Shown: one piece after another, positions 16,859 through 26,347 of the stretch
How the letters are laid out: the number at the start of each line of letters is the position of its first letter
Numbering within the stretch: position 1 is the stretch's first letter
From: Marinobacter halotolerans
GTDB taxonomy: Bacteria > Pseudomonadota > Gammaproteobacteria > Pseudomonadales > Oleiphilaceae
DNA: 64,000 nt
NCBI RefSeq assembly: GCF_008795985.1
Contig: NZ_VMHP01000001.1
Location: forward strand, 1,302,001-1,366,000
Reading direction: 5' to 3'
The notes under the pieces: generated by a model
Database searches by the model: none
Told to the model about the DNA's origin: nothing
What the model saw: the letters and a program-made list of their open reading frames with translations, nothing else
Program-made: the position numbers and the translations under genes

Positions 16859-19480
16859 CTAAGCAACCGTTCCCGTGAACTTGTTTTCAGATACGCCCAA
16901 GGTGACTTTCGTCACCGGCTCCCGCGTCGCGAGTTTCTCCAACAACGCCAGGGAAACCGGTGGCAACAACTCACCCTCGATAATCGACTCCAGCATTCGC
17001 GCACCGTTTTCGCTGCGGGTGGCGCGGCTGCGGATGGCGTCTACCAGGCCGTCTTCCAGCTCCACTTCGGTCTGATAGCGCTCGCCGATCTGTTTGGCCA
17101 GGCGGTCAAGTTTGTCGCCAACGATTCTGTTGAGCGTGTCTTCGCCCAGTGGCAGGTAAGGCACCACTTCCATTCGGGCCAGCAGGGCCGGTTTGAAGAA
17201 GTCGGCCAGTTCCGGGTAGAGCGCTTCTTCGATTTTCTCGGGCTCGTCAGCGTGCTTGACGATGGTCTGGTAGCCCAGGTTGGAGGTGAGGAAGAACACC
17301 ACGTTCTTGCAGTCGATCAACCGGCCTTCGCCGTCGGCCAGTTCGCCTTTGTCGAAGGCCTGGTAGAAGAGGTTGAGCACTTCCGGGTGGGCTTTCTCGA
17401 CTTCGTCCAGCAGCACGACCGAGTAGGGTTTCTGGCGGATGGCTTCGGTTAGGATGCCGCCTTCGCCGAATCCCACGTAGCCTGGCGGTGAGCCGATCAG
17501 GCGGGAGACGGTGTGCTTTTCCTGGTACTCGGACATGTTGATGGTGGTGAGGAACTGGCGGCCGCCGTAGAGCAGTTCGGCCAGTTGCACCACGGTTTCG
17601 GTTTTGCCGACGCCGCTGGGGCCTGCCAGCAGGAACGCGCCCATGGGGCGGCCGGGGCGTCGAAGGTCGGCGCGGGCTGTCAGCAGGTGCTGGTGCAATG
17701 CCTTGATGGCGGTGTCCTGGCCCTTGATGTGGGCCTGCAGGTACTCCGGCAGGTGGGTGACTTTTTCCAGTTCGTCGGCGGTCATGCGGTTGACCGGGAT
17801 GCCGGTCCAGTCGGCGATGACTTCGGCGATCTGGCGGGCATCCACGCGGGCGTGAACCAGGGGTTCGTCAGCCTGCATTTCAGCCAGTTCCTGTTCGATG
17901 GCACCGGCTTCGCTTTTCAGGTCGGGGGTTTCTTCAACGGTTCCAGGCGTCTGGTCTTCAACCGTCTCGTCGTCGGCCAACAATTGCTGACGGATTTCCA
18001 CCAGCCGGGCGACCAGCTGGCGCTGGTCTTCCCAGCGTTGTTCCAGGTTACTGGCTTCGCTGCGCAGATGTTCCAGCTTTTCCACCAGCTCGGCTTCGCG
18101 GGTCAGGTCGACGCTCTGGCCCAGGGTCTGTTCGCGGTTCAGCAGTTCCTGCTCCATGCCAAGCTGGTGCAGTTCGCTGCGCACGTGGCTCAGGCGGCGT
18201 GGTGGCGTGCTGAGGTTCAGGCTGACCCGGGCGCAGGCGGTGTCCAGCACGTCGATGGCCTTATCCGGCAGTTGTCGGCCGGCCAGGTAGCGGGCCGACA
18301 TTTCGGCCGCGGCCTTGAGCGCGCTGTCGGCAATCAGGACCTGATGCGATTGCTCATAGACATTGCGCAAGCCCCGCAGGATATGAACAGCCTGCTGCGG
18401 GCTAGGTTCGTCCAGGGCCACCGGCTGGAACCGGCGACTGAGGGCCGGGTCTTTTTCGAAGTATTTCTTGTATTCGCGCCAGGTGGTGGCGGCAATGGTG
18501 CGCAGTTCGCCCCTGGCCAGCGCTGGCTTCAGCAGGTTGGCTGCGTCGGAGCCGCCTTCACTGTTGCCCGCACCGATCAGGGTGTGGGCTTCGTCGATAA
18601 ACAGGATGATTGGCGTGGGTGAGGTTTTCACCGCTTCAATCACGCCTTTCAGTCGCTTCTCGAACTCGCCCTTGACCGAGGCACCGGCCTGAAGCGCGCC
18701 CATATCCAGGGTCCACAGCTCTACATTGGCCAGGCGCTCCGGCACATCACCGTTGACGATGCGCAGGGCCAAGCCTTCCACTACAGCGCTTTTGCCAACG
18801 CCGGCATCACCCACCACGATTGGGTTGTTCTTGCGGCGGCGGCAGAGGATGTCGATCATCTGGTCGATTTCAACATCCCGGCACACCACCGGGTCCAGCG
18901 CTTTGTCCCGGGCACGCTGGGTGAAATCGGTGGCATAACGCTTGAGCGGGTCCATATCCGTCTGGGCCTGAGCCGCAGCAGAAGGGCCACTGTCGGCTTT
19001 CGGCTGTTCCACGGAGCCTTTGGTCATGCGGTCAAACTGACGGCGAAGCTGCTCGCGGTTGATGTCTTTCAGGCGCTGACTGACCTGGGGCATCAGATAG
19101 CGGTCGGCATTCATCAGCAGCGCCAGCATAACGGCGCCGGAGCGCAATTCAGTGTGGCCCAGCTCAGTGGAGGCAATCAGCCAGGCGTCCTGTAGCAGCT
19201 CGATCAGCAGTGGCGAGAAGGATGGATACTGTTCGGCCGTTTGAGGTTCGCCATTCAGGCTGTCACCCACAACCGGCTGCAGAGTATGCGGGTCGATATC
19301 GTTGGTTTCCAGAATCTGACGCACGTCTGAAAAGGGCGTGTCCAGCAGTTTGAACAGCAGGTGGGCCGGGGTGATTTCCGCGCCCTGACGGCTGATGCAC
19401 AGTGCCGCAGAGGATTCCATTCCCTGACGGCAAATCTCGTTGAGGCGCCCGATAAGCGCCGGTAGTTCTACCCGAATCAC
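16859..19480 (-). CDS. clpV: T6SS AAA+ sheath-disassembly ATPase ClpV (TssH)
   Basis: This ATPase of 873 residues has a Clp N-domain, two AAA+ modules and a middle coiled-coil domain. The Walker A motifs are GDAGVGKS near residue 226 and GPSGVGKT near 618, and an arginine- and glutamate-rich coiled coil lies between about 410 and 540. ClpV hexamers extract contracted TssB/TssC sheath for recycling. The first codon is GTG at 19480, with GGAG 7 bases upstream. Translation from it gives MIRVELPALIGRLNEI, the typical ClpV start, whereas the longer frame overlaps tssL. A hairpin repeat follows its stop. Confidence 0.95.
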   Translation of the reverse strand: MIRVELPALIGRLNEICRQGMESSAALCISRQGAEITPAHLLFKLLDTPFSDVRQILETNDIDPHTLQPVVGDSLNGEPQTAEQYPSFSPLLIELLQDAWLIASTELGHTELRSGAVMLALLMNADRYLMPQVSQRLKDINREQLRRQFDRMTKGSVEQPKADSGPSAAAQAQTDMDPLKRYATDFTQRARDKALDPVVCRDVEIDQMIDILCRRRKNNPIVVGDAGVGKSAVVEGLALRIVNGDVPERLANVELWTLDMGALQAGASVKGEFEKRLKGVIEAVKTSPTPIILFIDEAHTLIGAGNSEGGSDAANLLKPALARGELRTIAATTWREYKKYFEKDPALSRRFQPVALDEPSPQQAVHILRGLRNVYEQSHQVLIADSALKAAAEMSARYLAGRQLPDKAIDVLDTACARVSLNLSTPPRRLSHVRSELHQLGMEQELLNREQTLGQSVDLTREAELVEKLEHLRSEASNLEQRWEDQRQLVARLVEIRQQLLADDETVEDQTPGTVEETPDLKSEAGAIEQELAEMQADEPLVHARVDARQIAEVIADWTGIPVNRMTADELEKVTHLPEYLQAHIKGQDTAIKALHQHLLTARADLRRPGRPMGAFLLAGPSGVGKTETVVQLAELLYGGRQFLTTINMSEYQEKHTVSRLIGSPPGYVGFGEGGILTEAIRQKPYSVVLLDEVEKAHPEVLNLFYQAFDKGELADGEGRLIDCKNVVFFLTSNLGYQTIVKHADEPEKIEEALYPELADFFKPALLARMEVVPYLPLGEDTLNRIVGDKLDRLAKQIGERYQTEVELEDGLVDAIRSRATRSENGARMLESIIEGELLPPVSLALLEKLATREPVTKVTLGVSENKFTGTVA

Positions 19481-19490
19481 AGTGATCTCC

Positions 19491-20294
19491 TTATTTCGGG
19501 AGTTGTTCCAGTACGCTGAGCACATCCCTGATGCGTTCATTCAGCGCTGTGTTGTAGAGCGAAAAAACACCGGCCATCGCCACCAGGAAAAGGCCACCTA
19601 TGCTCCATAACGGAAGGCCGCTTCTCAGACGGTTGCGCGCCGGGGTGACGTTGTCCAGAGCACTGGCCAGCGGCTGTGGTTCCTGATCGGAACGCAGTGT
19701 CCGTATCTGTTCGTTGAGGCCGCGAATGATCTGCTCGTATTCATCCCGGCCGTTGACCATAACCTTGTAGCGGCCCTCAAAACCCAGGCACAGGCACAGG
19801 TGAATGAACTCCAGCATGTCGCGGTAGCGTTCCGGCTCCTGCTCCATGCGGGAGGTAATGGCGAAGACTTTTTCGCCGCCCCAGGTCTCGTTGTGAAACC
19901 GAGACAGCAGCGAATGCTGGGACCAGACACTGTGAGCCCCCCAGTCGGTGCCCAGCACGGCTTCGTCGATGAAGGCGCAGAGCACGTAGCGATAGGCCAC
20001 CACGGTGGGGCGCTCGTAACCCTGCTCCACCAGTTCCCGGTCGATGGCCGCTACCTCGTCCACAACCTGCTGGTAGAGGCGATCCACCCCCTGAAAGTCC
20101 GCCAGCCGGCGCACACGGATGACCAGCCCCAGCAGCGGTGTGGCCGCATCGATCAGCCGGTTGTCCTCCAGCCCCCGAAGCTGGAACTGATCTTCTCCCG
20201 GGCCGGCGTCGTCCCGTCCATTGGGGTTATCCGCATCGGCGAACAACAGATCATGAAACGCGCTATTTGAGTCCATCACCGGTGCATCGGCCAT
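19491..20294 (-). CDS. tssL: T6SS membrane complex protein TssL (DotU/IcmH)
   Basis: This protein of 267 residues has the cytoplasmic helical DotU domain (for example YVLCAFIDEAVLGTDWG and LCLCLGFEGRYKV) and one C-terminal membrane segment at about 229-250. There is no peptidoglycan-binding OmpA extension, so anchoring to the wall must come from another protein. It lies 3 bases after tssK and 10 before clpV. TssL bridges the TssJM complex to the baseplate through TssK. Confidence 0.95.
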   Translation of the reverse strand: MADAPVMDSNSAFHDLLFADADNPNGRDDAGPGEDQFQLRGLEDNRLIDAATPLLGLVIRVRRLADFQGVDRLYQQVVDEVAAIDRELVEQGYERPTVVAYRYVLCAFIDEAVLGTDWGAHSVWSQHSLLSRFHNETWGGEKVFAITSRMEQEPERYRDMLEFIHLCLCLGFEGRYKVMVNGRDEYEQIIRGLNEQIRTLRSDQEPQPLASALDNVTPARNRLRSGLPLWSIGGLFLVAMAGVFSLYNTALNERIRDVLSVLEQLPK

Positions 20295-20297
20295 GAT

Positions 20298-21632
20298 TTA
20301 GCTCCTGATTGCCCAGAACTGCATTTCCATTCCCGGGAAGCTGCCGGCCACGTGGAAGGCGAAACCACTTGCGTTGTCCAGCATCTGCCAGGCCTGGCTC
20401 TGATCGTCCAGCCGGAAATACACGAACCCGGCATGGTAAGGCAGCTGGCGGGGCGCCACCGGCAGGGGCGTCAGTGGAACGCCCGGCAACTGCAGGCTGA
20501 TGAGATCGCGGATCTTCTCGGTCGACGCCACCTTGCACTGCTGGGTGAATTGCTTACGAAGGTCGTCCAGTGGCATATCGGCCTTCACCGCCAGGATGAA
20601 TTCGGCGTTGCCGATCAGCTGCGCATCCTGAATCGGCGCAACAGTCAGCCCGTACTGGCGCTGCTGCAGCTGGATGGCCAGCGCCCGCGGCTCCAGCACG
20701 GTACTAAGTGACTGTCTCAGCACCTGCATCAGCGGCGTAAAGCTGTCTTCAGGCAGATCGTGATCGTAGGGGGTGAACTCCTGAGGCAGGCGGTTCTCGT
20801 CGGTAAAGGTGACCAGTTCACCACACAGCTCCAGCAGGGCCTCATAAAGGCGTTCCGGATGCAGCTGACGCAACCTGGCCAGATGCATGAACTTGGGGTG
20901 TGCCCGATTCAGCATCTGCAGCAGCATGAAATCGGCAACGTCTGCAACACCGCCCTGACCCGGCGCACCTACACGTTCGGCGATATTTTTCGCACGTTCA
21001 CGCATCAGACCTGCCATTTCGCCGACGAACCGCTGCAAACGCGGGGCGGCGCGAACGCTGAGCATGGTGGGCACGAAATTCGGGTCCATCACCAGGCTGC
21101 CATCGGGGCGTTTCTCCAGAATCCGGCCGACAGCCAGTGCCGCGTATGCGCTGCGGTCTTCCCGCTCCAGCATCAACCGCGGAGCCACCCGGGCCACGTC
21201 AATGGCGTGGGAGTCACCGTCAATAGAATGCAGGTCCCGCACTTCCGCGCTCTGTGCACGAAAGCGCCCGGCAATCGCCGCTTCCGGCCATTCCACTTCC
21301 GCCAGGCTCTCGCTGCCCAGGGGCAGGGCCAGATACACCACCTGATTGGCCACCGACGCGTCGGTAATTTCCATCGGCTCCGGCATCACGTCATCTTCCG
21401 GCAGACAGAAGCGCGTACCGTCCGGAAACAGGCCGCTGGCGCGGACCAGCCCTACCCGGCCGAAGCTCAGGTATTCGGCGTTCAGCTGCAGGTCACTGAA
21501 GCCATAGAGATAATCCGATACCGCCAGGGCACGTTCGTTGATCTGGTGTTCCAGGTATCGCTGTTGCTGCTGAAAATGCTGCGGCTTGATAAACAGGCCG
21601 TCACTCCAGACTACTCTATTGGTTGCAGACAT
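20298..21632 (-). CDS. tssK: T6SS baseplate protein TssK
   Basis: This 444-residue protein is full length for TssK, with the characteristic N-terminus VVWSDGLFIKPQHFQQQQRYLE and a C-terminal neck/head domain ending MEMQFWAIRS. TssK trimers link the TssFG wedges of the baseplate to TssL and TssM in the inner membrane. The start codon overlaps the tssJ stop as TGATG, indicating translational coupling. Confidence 0.95.
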   Translation of the reverse strand: MSATNRVVWSDGLFIKPQHFQQQQRYLEHQINERALAVSDYLYGFSDLQLNAEYLSFGRVGLVRASGLFPDGTRFCLPEDDVMPEPMEITDASVANQVVYLALPLGSESLAEVEWPEAAIAGRFRAQSAEVRDLHSIDGDSHAIDVARVAPRLMLEREDRSAYAALAVGRILEKRPDGSLVMDPNFVPTMLSVRAAPRLQRFVGEMAGLMRERAKNIAERVGAPGQGGVADVADFMLLQMLNRAHPKFMHLARLRQLHPERLYEALLELCGELVTFTDENRLPQEFTPYDHDLPEDSFTPLMQVLRQSLSTVLEPRALAIQLQQRQYGLTVAPIQDAQLIGNAEFILAVKADMPLDDLRKQFTQQCKVASTEKIRDLISLQLPGVPLTPLPVAPRQLPYHAGFVYFRLDDQSQAWQMLDNASGFAFHVAGSFPGMEMQFWAIRS

Positions 21633-22165
21633 CAGGATTCATCCGACCTTCTGAGTTGAACTTCACGGTCGCGCAGATTGACCAACAGGTGGTACTGCCC
21701 GCCGATTGGATCTACCTTCACCACCTTCTTCCACTGGGACAGGTTGGGGTAGGCGTAAAAGGCAATCACGCCAATGAACCGGGTCTCGTTGGAGATTTCA
21801 AAAGGCTCGATAAACTTGAACTGCCCCGGCACCAGAGTGTAATCACTGTGATCGATGTAGTTGCGGCCCAGTGAAGGTTCCAGCTCGCCCAGCAGCTGAT
21901 CAAAGTCCGCCGCCATCAGGCGCGAGCTGTCCCGCATCTCGATGATCTGGAAGGCGATGGGCGTGGGAGCCAGCGACTCGTTCGGGTTCACATCCGGCTC
22001 GGCCACCATGGTCAGGTCCACCCGGCTCGGCAGGTCTTCCGGATAGCCAACGGGGATGTCCGGGTCCCACATCACTTTCGCGGTTTTGGTTACCGCGTTA
22101 TAGGGTGTGCTGCACCCCACGATGAAGAGAATGACAACCAGCAAACTCCATTTGCAGTACTTCAT
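21632..22165 (-). CDS. tssJ: T6SS outer-membrane lipoprotein TssJ
   Basis: A 177-residue protein with a lipoprotein signal peptide ending LFIVGC, making Cys18 the lipidated residue. It is followed by the transthyretin-like TssJ fold (PTPIAFQIIEMRDSSRLMAADF and GVIAFYAYPNLSQW). TssJ anchors TssM to the outer membrane. The residue after Cys18 is Ser, so outer-membrane sorting is expected. The ATG overlaps the tagH stop by 4 bases. Confidence 0.94.
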   Translation of the reverse strand: MKYCKWSLLVVILFIVGCSTPYNAVTKTAKVMWDPDIPVGYPEDLPSRVDLTMVAEPDVNPNESLAPTPIAFQIIEMRDSSRLMAADFDQLLGELEPSLGRNYIDHSDYTLVPGQFKFIEPFEISNETRFIGVIAFYAYPNLSQWKKVVKVDPIGGQYHLLVNLRDREVQLRRSDES

Positions 22166-23454
22166 GACAGATCTTCCCTCTGTAATTGGCGCAGTTGTTG
22201 GTCGTAGGCCTGCTCAAAGACCTCCTGAAAAAGGCGTTCGAATCCCTGCTGTCGGCTGGAACTCAACTCCTGGTAATAGTGCTGGTACATTTCCCAGGCC
22301 CAGCTACCCTCGGGCTCGCTGGTTTTCAGCCCGCGGCGATAACCGTGAAAGCGGCGCAGCAGCGCCTGGGGCGAAAACGCGTGAAGAATGGCGTCAAGCC
22401 CTTCACTGATGGCGGCCCGGGTGGCCAGCTGGTGATGGTGAAGGCCGCGCAGACTTTCACTGACTGCGGCCGGCGCCGACAGGTGCACCGGGCTGCGCTG
22501 ACTGGCGAACAGGGTCTGGACCGTATCGCTGTAATCACCTCCCAGGCGCAGTGGGTTATCCTCAATGGGCTGCAGGCGGGTGCGAAGGGCCTGATGACGG
22601 CTGTCCTCACCCTGGTGCAATTCCAGCAGGCCTTCTACAGTCGCCTTGAGTGTCTGCCCCGCTTCCTCCAGGAACAGTCTGAGATCGTCGCTGTCCTCAA
22701 AGGACAGGTGGCTTTCCATACCTCGCATCAACGGCGCACCGCTGATGTGATTGCGGCTCTGGTCCGGCGAGTCTGTCTCCCCCGCCCTGCTTCTGTTATC
22801 CGACATCCTGTTTTTACCTCCCTGGCGGATGGGCAGCCCGATGGCCACATCCCGGTTTTCCCTGTATTCGTCGGTGACCACGGCGGTGCTGGTCGCCTGC
22901 TGGCTTTGGGCCGACTCTTCCCCTTTAACGACTGTGCGCCAGGCCTGCATCGGGTCCTCACTGATCGCTTCGCCCGGTGCGGCTTTCAGTTCCTGCATGG
23001 GCTCATCTCCGACCACCCGGGCCTGCCGGTTTTCTGCCCGCACCAGATCCCCTTCTTCGACATCCACCAGAGACAGATCCTCGCGCTCTTCGTCCAGTCC
23101 GGCCGCTGCCTGGGGCCGGTCAAACACCTCGGCCCGGAGCTGATAGCGGCCAACCGTGATCACATCACCGCTTTTCAGGCGCGCCCGCCGACCCCGGCCT
23201 ACCGGCTGGGTTGCGCTGTTGATGTAGGTGCGGCCGCTGCGGTCGATCAGGCAGAAAACACCATCCACAAATCGCACCTCGGCGTGGCCGTGAGCAGCAC
23301 CGGTGCGGTGGGACGACAGCCGCCAGGTATCGCTTTCGGCACTGCCGATGGAGCCGCCGGCCACGCCGAATATGTGCTCCCGGGTTGAACCGCTGGCAAC
23401 CTGGGTGGGGTTACTGACCACCAGCTTCAGATTGTGGTTCGCTTGATGTTCCAT
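22162..23454 (-). CDS. tagH: FHA-domain T6SS protein TagH (VasC)
   Basis: This protein of 430 residues has an N-terminal forkhead-associated domain (about residues 25-110, with IGSAESDTWRL, SSHRTGAAHGHAEV and RTYINS) and a C-terminal TagH domain (about 230-430, ending YDQQLRQLQREDLS). FHA domains bind phosphothreonine peptides and in some systems report PpkA phosphorylation. No PpkA/PppA pair is visible here, so the phospho-signal, if any, would come from elsewhere. It lies between tssG and tssJ, as vasC does. Confidence 0.9.
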   Translation of the reverse strand: MEHQANHNLKLVVSNPTQVASGSTREHIFGVAGGSIGSAESDTWRLSSHRTGAAHGHAEVRFVDGVFCLIDRSGRTYINSATQPVGRGRRARLKSGDVITVGRYQLRAEVFDRPQAAAGLDEEREDLSLVDVEEGDLVRAENRQARVVGDEPMQELKAAPGEAISEDPMQAWRTVVKGEESAQSQQATSTAVVTDEYRENRDVAIGLPIRQGGKNRMSDNRSRAGETDSPDQSRNHISGAPLMRGMESHLSFEDSDDLRLFLEEAGQTLKATVEGLLELHQGEDSRHQALRTRLQPIEDNPLRLGGDYSDTVQTLFASQRSPVHLSAPAAVSESLRGLHHHQLATRAAISEGLDAILHAFSPQALLRRFHGYRRGLKTSEPEGSWAWEMYQHYYQELSSSRQQGFERLFQEVFEQAYDQQLRQLQREDLS

Positions 23455-23469
23455 GTCCTTTAATCCTTG

Positions 23470-24486
23470 TTAGCGGCGAATCTGCAGGCTTACAACCGGA
23501 AGCTCGCTGGCCTTTTCCGGCGTCACGAAGGAGTTCCAGCCGAGCCGCACATCCTTGCCCAGCTCCATGGGCCGGACGTCCTTTTCCCGCATCTGAAGTT
23601 CCAGGTCATAGGCCAGTTGCTCGCGGGTCACGAATTCCACCAGTTTCACCAGCCGCTCGTGCTCCTGACCATCGGGCAGAAAATCAGCAAAGCGGTGACG
23701 GTCGAGATTGCGAATCCGCAGAACAAACTTTCCGCTGCGATCGCGAATGGCAGAGCCCACCAGGGTATCGTTGCCCAGAGAAGCGTTGGCTCGGCCCAAA
23801 CGGGTCTGCTGGTCCCCGGGGATTTCCACCTGCCGCAGCACCCACTGCTCGATTTCCACACTGTCCAGATCGAAGCAGTGACCGATAATCCCGCTAACCA
23901 CTTCCGGCGACCGGCTGCGACCGGCCATCAGTCCGGCATAGGCCAGCATTTTTGACCAGTTGACCGGCGTGGCCTGGCGCAATTTCGGATCGCTGAGGCC
24001 GACCAGGGCAAAAATATGATCGGAGAAGCCATCAGACGCTTCCGGCCGGAACCTCACGTAATAGCGATATTTGCGCCAGGCCCGATGAAACAGCGTCACC
24101 AGCCGGTGATTGAAGAAATCCAGGAAATGCCGGCGAATCCCCAGGTTCTGCCCGGCTTCCCAGGCCAGATCTTCCAGGTAGTAACCGGGCAGTGGGGACT
24201 GTGAACCGTGCAGTCCCAGAAAGCTGACTTCCAGCTGGTAAGGCGCGTGCTCATGCTCCGGCGACGCCGCCGAGACCACGTCGCTACCGGGAAAGCCCAG
24301 CCCGGCAGAGGCGGAAAAGCGGATGCGCTCCTGTTGCGGCTGTTGGTCCTGGGACCGCTCCAGATCATCACCGTGGTGCCGGTGAATCAGGTCCACCAAC
24401 TGGAAAAAGTTGTAGCGCCGTGCATTGCCCAAAACGGGCTGCAGTTCGGCTACATCAGGGGCTGTTGCCCTTGCTGTAACGTCCAT
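23470..24486 (-). CDS. tssG: T6SS baseplate protein TssG
   Basis: The 338-residue product begins with a variable lead and then ARRYNFFQLVDLIHRH, a typical TssG start. Further family strings are YYLEDLAWEAGQN and RTRLGRANASLGNDTLVGSA-like sequence. TssG pairs with two TssF to form the baseplate wedge. The gene overlaps the tssF stop by 37 bases, so its ribosome-binding site lies within tssF. Confidence 0.93.
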   Translation of the reverse strand: MDVTARATAPDVAELQPVLGNARRYNFFQLVDLIHRHHGDDLERSQDQQPQQERIRFSASAGLGFPGSDVVSAASPEHEHAPYQLEVSFLGLHGSQSPLPGYYLEDLAWEAGQNLGIRRHFLDFFNHRLVTLFHRAWRKYRYYVRFRPEASDGFSDHIFALVGLSDPKLRQATPVNWSKMLAYAGLMAGRSRSPEVVSGIIGHCFDLDSVEIEQWVLRQVEIPGDQQTRLGRANASLGNDTLVGSAIRDRSGKFVLRIRNLDRHRFADFLPDGQEHERLVKLVEFVTREQLAYDLELQMREKDVRPMELGKDVRLGWNSFVTPEKASELPVVSLQIRR

Positions 24487-26222
24487 GTGTACCGTTCCTG
24501 GTTGTCTTCGTTCACCACTTCCAGGTGGTGAAATGCGTTGATACTGGCGTAGAGCGCAAAGAACTGGCTGAGCACCGTGCCAAACATGTACAGGTCGCCT
24601 TCCGAGGCAAACGACTGTTGGTCCAGCTTCATCACCGAGCGAATCCCGCGCACCGGCAGCCCCTTGATCATCCGGTCCACCGGGTTGGTTTCAATATTCA
24701 GGATACCCGCTAGCCGCTTCTGGGAAATCCGCTCCGCCTGGCGATCCACCAGTGCGCGGAAGTCATAGACCCGCAGAACGGTGCGCAAGGCATCCACGTC
24801 CAACAGCGACAGATAATTCAGTGACAGGTTCGAGATCAGCGTCCACAACAGACTGCCGTCCAGCGTTGGCCGCAGTGTGTGAGTCGGTCGCGTAATGTTG
24901 CTGAAGGACGCAAACGCCGGCGTGCTTTCCGTGGCCATGGAGATCTCCCCCACCGCCAACTGGTGGGGCAGCTGCCGGTTGGTGCAGGTCAGGGTGAGCG
25001 ACACCGCCTCCTGGCGGTTCATGCACTCGGACTCATCGCCCCGCACAAACGAGATGTAGTGATCAAAACCGTCACCACGAACGCTGTCCCGGGCCTTAAC
25101 CCGGTAATACAGCGCCTTGCGACCACGCTCCCGCTCGACTTCATGCTGAAAACTCTCGAACGCAGTGTAGATCCGCGGTTCCCCCAGCCCGGAGCGGCCT
25201 TCCAGCCAGCCTTCCACCTGCTCGATATTGAACACTTCATAGTGCTCCGGCGAACGGCTGGAAGGCGTGATGCGATATTCGGTCTGGCGGCCATTCAGGT
25301 CCACCGGGTCCGCCTCATGGGTGAACAGATTGATCGCTGGCGTGCAGTACAGCTGGAAATTCTCTGCCCGGATTTTCACATCTGGCGGCAGAATGCGGCT
25401 GAAATGGAATCGCAGGCTGATTTCGTCCGCCTGAATCGCTGGCAGTCTTGGCGCCAGGCCCTGCAGATCAACGAACCGGAACGCCTCGGGAAAGCTCAGG
25501 TATTCCTGCAGTATCCGGTAGCCCGGGTAGGCGTTCTTGGGATAGGGCAGGAGCGTTTCGTCGTTGGCGAAACCGACGGGTTGCAACAGGCTGGAGGGAA
25601 TGGAATAAGTCGAATCCCCAACCGTAAGCTCCACTTTCTGCAGGTAGTGGTTCAGCCACAGGTAGAGCGTCTCGCCGATGTGATTCTCGCCACCCAGGTA
25701 GAAGCGCAGCGATTCCAGTCCAATAGAGGACAGCGGCTGGTCTGTATGCAAGGCTAAATCCACGGTCACTGAAGACACTTCCCGGGAGTGCTCGGCGTGG
25801 GCATCCGCAACCGTCAATGGGAACACATCCACCGCCCGGCAGGTGCGAAACCGGCACTGGGTCTGGCGGCTGGCGTCGCCTAGTGGGCGGCTTTTGATTT
25901 CAGTATGGCGCTCGACCCGCTGGCGCTCGCTGATCGCATGAAGCTGGGGATCAAAACGCATGATGGTGCAACTGGGAACCGGACGCAGATAGTTGGGCCA
26001 GAGCATGTTCAGCAATGAATGGGTCAGTTCCGGAAACTCGTCCTCGACCTTCTCGCGGAGTTTGCCAGTCAGAAAGGCAAAGCCTTCCAGCAGTCGTTCA
26101 ACGTCCGGATCGGTGCTCTGCTCAGACAGAAAACGGGTCAGCTGAGGATGCGCATCGGCAAACTCCCGGCCCTGCAATCTGAGAAAACTGAGTTCGTCCC
26201 TGTAAAACCGATTCAACTTCAT
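24450..26222 (-). CDS. tssF: T6SS baseplate protein TssF
   Basis: A 590-residue TssF starting MKLNRFYRDELSFLRLQGRE, the conserved family N-terminus; the open frame upstream of this ATG runs through a hairpin and is not coding. Interior landmarks include DPDVERLLEGFAFL and MLWPNYLRPVPSC. It forms the baseplate wedge with TssG. Unlike most genes of the cluster it is separated from its upstream neighbour tssE by 284 bases, filled by two hairpin elements. Confidence 0.95.
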   Translation of the reverse strand: MKLNRFYRDELSFLRLQGREFADAHPQLTRFLSEQSTDPDVERLLEGFAFLTGKLREKVEDEFPELTHSLLNMLWPNYLRPVPSCTIMRFDPQLHAISERQRVERHTEIKSRPLGDASRQTQCRFRTCRAVDVFPLTVADAHAEHSREVSSVTVDLALHTDQPLSSIGLESLRFYLGGENHIGETLYLWLNHYLQKVELTVGDSTYSIPSSLLQPVGFANDETLLPYPKNAYPGYRILQEYLSFPEAFRFVDLQGLAPRLPAIQADEISLRFHFSRILPPDVKIRAENFQLYCTPAINLFTHEADPVDLNGRQTEYRITPSSRSPEHYEVFNIEQVEGWLEGRSGLGEPRIYTAFESFQHEVERERGRKALYYRVKARDSVRGDGFDHYISFVRGDESECMNRQEAVSLTLTCTNRQLPHQLAVGEISMATESTPAFASFSNITRPTHTLRPTLDGSLLWTLISNLSLNYLSLLDVDALRTVLRVYDFRALVDRQAERISQKRLAGILNIETNPVDRMIKGLPVRGIRSVMKLDQQSFASEGDLYMFGTVLSQFFALYASINAFHHLEVVNEDNQERYTWTLQQGQQPLM

Positions 26223-26249
26223 AAAGACTACTGCACCAATGTCTGATGA

Positions 26250-26338
26250 GGGGAATGGCGATACCTTTTCTGTAGGGAACAAAGGTGTCTGAGCGAAGCG
26301 AGTTCTTTTTCCCGTAAGAAAAGGTATCGCCGTTCCCC
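26250..26338. repeat. Hairpin element with a second core type, directly upstream of tssF
   Basis: Arms of 22 bases (26250-26271, GGGGAATGGCGATACCTTTT and on; 26317-26338) pair with one mismatch around a 45-base core containing GTGTCTGAGCGAAGCGAGTT. The core is unrelated to that of the other three hairpins, yet the design is the same. It starts 28 bases upstream of the tssF ATG, so in the mRNA its arm lies close to the ribosome-binding region. Confidence 0.75.
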
Positions 26339-26347
26339 GCTGACTCC